Assembly (NCBI GenBank): GCA_025618425.1
Contig: CM046833.1
Span: forward strand, 30,738,680-30,802,679
Length of the DNA: 64,000 bases
Direction of reading: 5' to 3'
Origin: Heliocidaris tuberculata
Taxonomy: Eukaryota > Echinodermata > Echinoidea > Camarodonta > Echinometridae
How positions within the stretch are numbered: position 1 is the stretch's first letter; the number at the start of each line of letters is the position of its first letter. Position numbers and translations under genes: made by a program. Shown one piece after another: positions 63,341-64,000 of this stretch. The notes beneath the pieces were generated by a model. That model was not told the origin of the DNA. It made no database searches and saw only the letters and a list, made by a program, of their open reading frames with translations.

Positions 63341-64000
63341 TATTTCATCCTATTTGTCCCACCCATATTATATAGTAGAACTCGGGATTACCTTTAAATT
63401 GAAAGCTCATACAACATGAACAACCGTAAACCAGATAGCAACCATTCAGCAAACGCTTACTTGTATAGACCTCTTAGAGTATATGTAATTTCTATACAAG
63501 GGAAATATGAATGATGTTTTATTGAAAGTATCCTGTCAAAAGTGACCTTCGAATAAGTTCATATCTACTTTAGAAAGTAGGCTGATATGAAGATTAATGT
63601 GCTTGCGTATGGAAATTGGAAATAAATAGTGAATTGACAGGGCGATGTATAGAGACCACGCAGAAGCACCCTGAATAGTGCCTTCATTCAAAGTGTATAT
63701 CCAATTTATGAAAATTGCTCGTGCTGAAAAGCAATTTCAGATGAATAATCTTCTTCTCTTTATTCTCTTGTTCATTTGTTCCTTTTTGTATGCATGAGCA
63801 TATTCCATTCATTTCTTTGTTTGGTGCTTACATCATTGGACAAGGTGTTTTCCCGACATTTTCCCCTCTTGTCCTAACTCGCTATACCTTCATTCAAAGG
63901 GCCGATGCAATTTAAAGTTCTATTCGTGCTGAAATGCAATTTAAAATGAATAATTATCATCCTTTTCAGGGGTTAGAATCTTGCATTATGTATTCATTAC
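63341..64000. other. No gene or clear repeat seen
   Basis: AT-rich unique DNA. ATGCAATTTNAAATGAATAAT-like text near 63930 and 63725 (GAAAAGCAATTTCAGATGAA) suggests a small local duplication. Confidence 0.4.

Overview
This window looks like intergenic or intronic DNA from a large, AT-rich animal genome. An echinoderm, most likely a sea urchin, fits best. The reasons are very dense short inverted-repeat elements (MITEs), abundant poly(C)/poly(G) tracts, tRNA-derived SINEs whose 3' end matches an L2-type LINE, eukaryotic tRNA genes with pol III T-run terminators, and no prokaryotic-style gene packing. The species is inferred from general character only. Almost every open reading frame above 60 codons is a translated microsatellite or a piece of a repeat.

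Three signals look like host genes. (1) A spliced exon on the minus strand at about 6910-7049 encodes a six-cysteine domain that matches CART (cocaine- and amphetamine-regulated transcript) neuropeptides in spacing and residues. (2) Two divergent tRNA-Arg(UCU) genes at 13389-13460 (-) and 13722-13793 (+) sit in the arms of a ~600 bp inverted repeat. (3) A 24-nt candidate microexon at 42637-42660 (-) has strong splice signals.

Layout. 0-2.5 kb: hairpin and long CT/GA tracts. 2.9-4.7 kb: short dispersed element, intact SINE, MITE family A. 5.5-7.05 kb: degenerate tandem repeat ending at the CART-type exon. 7.5-8.5 kb: TA arrays. 9.66-10.13 kb: element with CAGTGGCGTA-like ends. 13.1-14 kb: tRNA inverted repeat, then an AC/AT array. 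16-19 kb: palindromes and a 290 bp CTT tract. 19.7-22.5 kb: truncated SINE, MITE with AAAT flanks, rearranged L2-type LINE. 23.4-26 kb: MITE A, TIR element with TTA duplications, higher-order tandem repeat. 26.4-34.7 kb: long-TIR element, MITE families B and C, a MITE B inserted in a MITE A. 35.5-36.95 kb: element filled with a GTGCCC minisatellite. 38.4-40.1 kb: palindromic element, SINE running into large ATT/ACT arrays. 43-52.5 kb: MITE C pair, TTAA-flanked element, tandem duplications. 53-64 kb: SINEs, a 762 bp TIR element, AGT/CTT/CAT/TA arrays inside duplicated DNA, poly(T)-poly(G) tracts.

The repeats interact: SINE tails lead into ATT arrays, SINE and LINE share a 3' terminus consistent with L2-driven SINE movement, and poly(C) tracts lie near the ends of one element family. 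No complete protein-coding gene, CRISPR array, virus or prokaryotic mobile element was seen.
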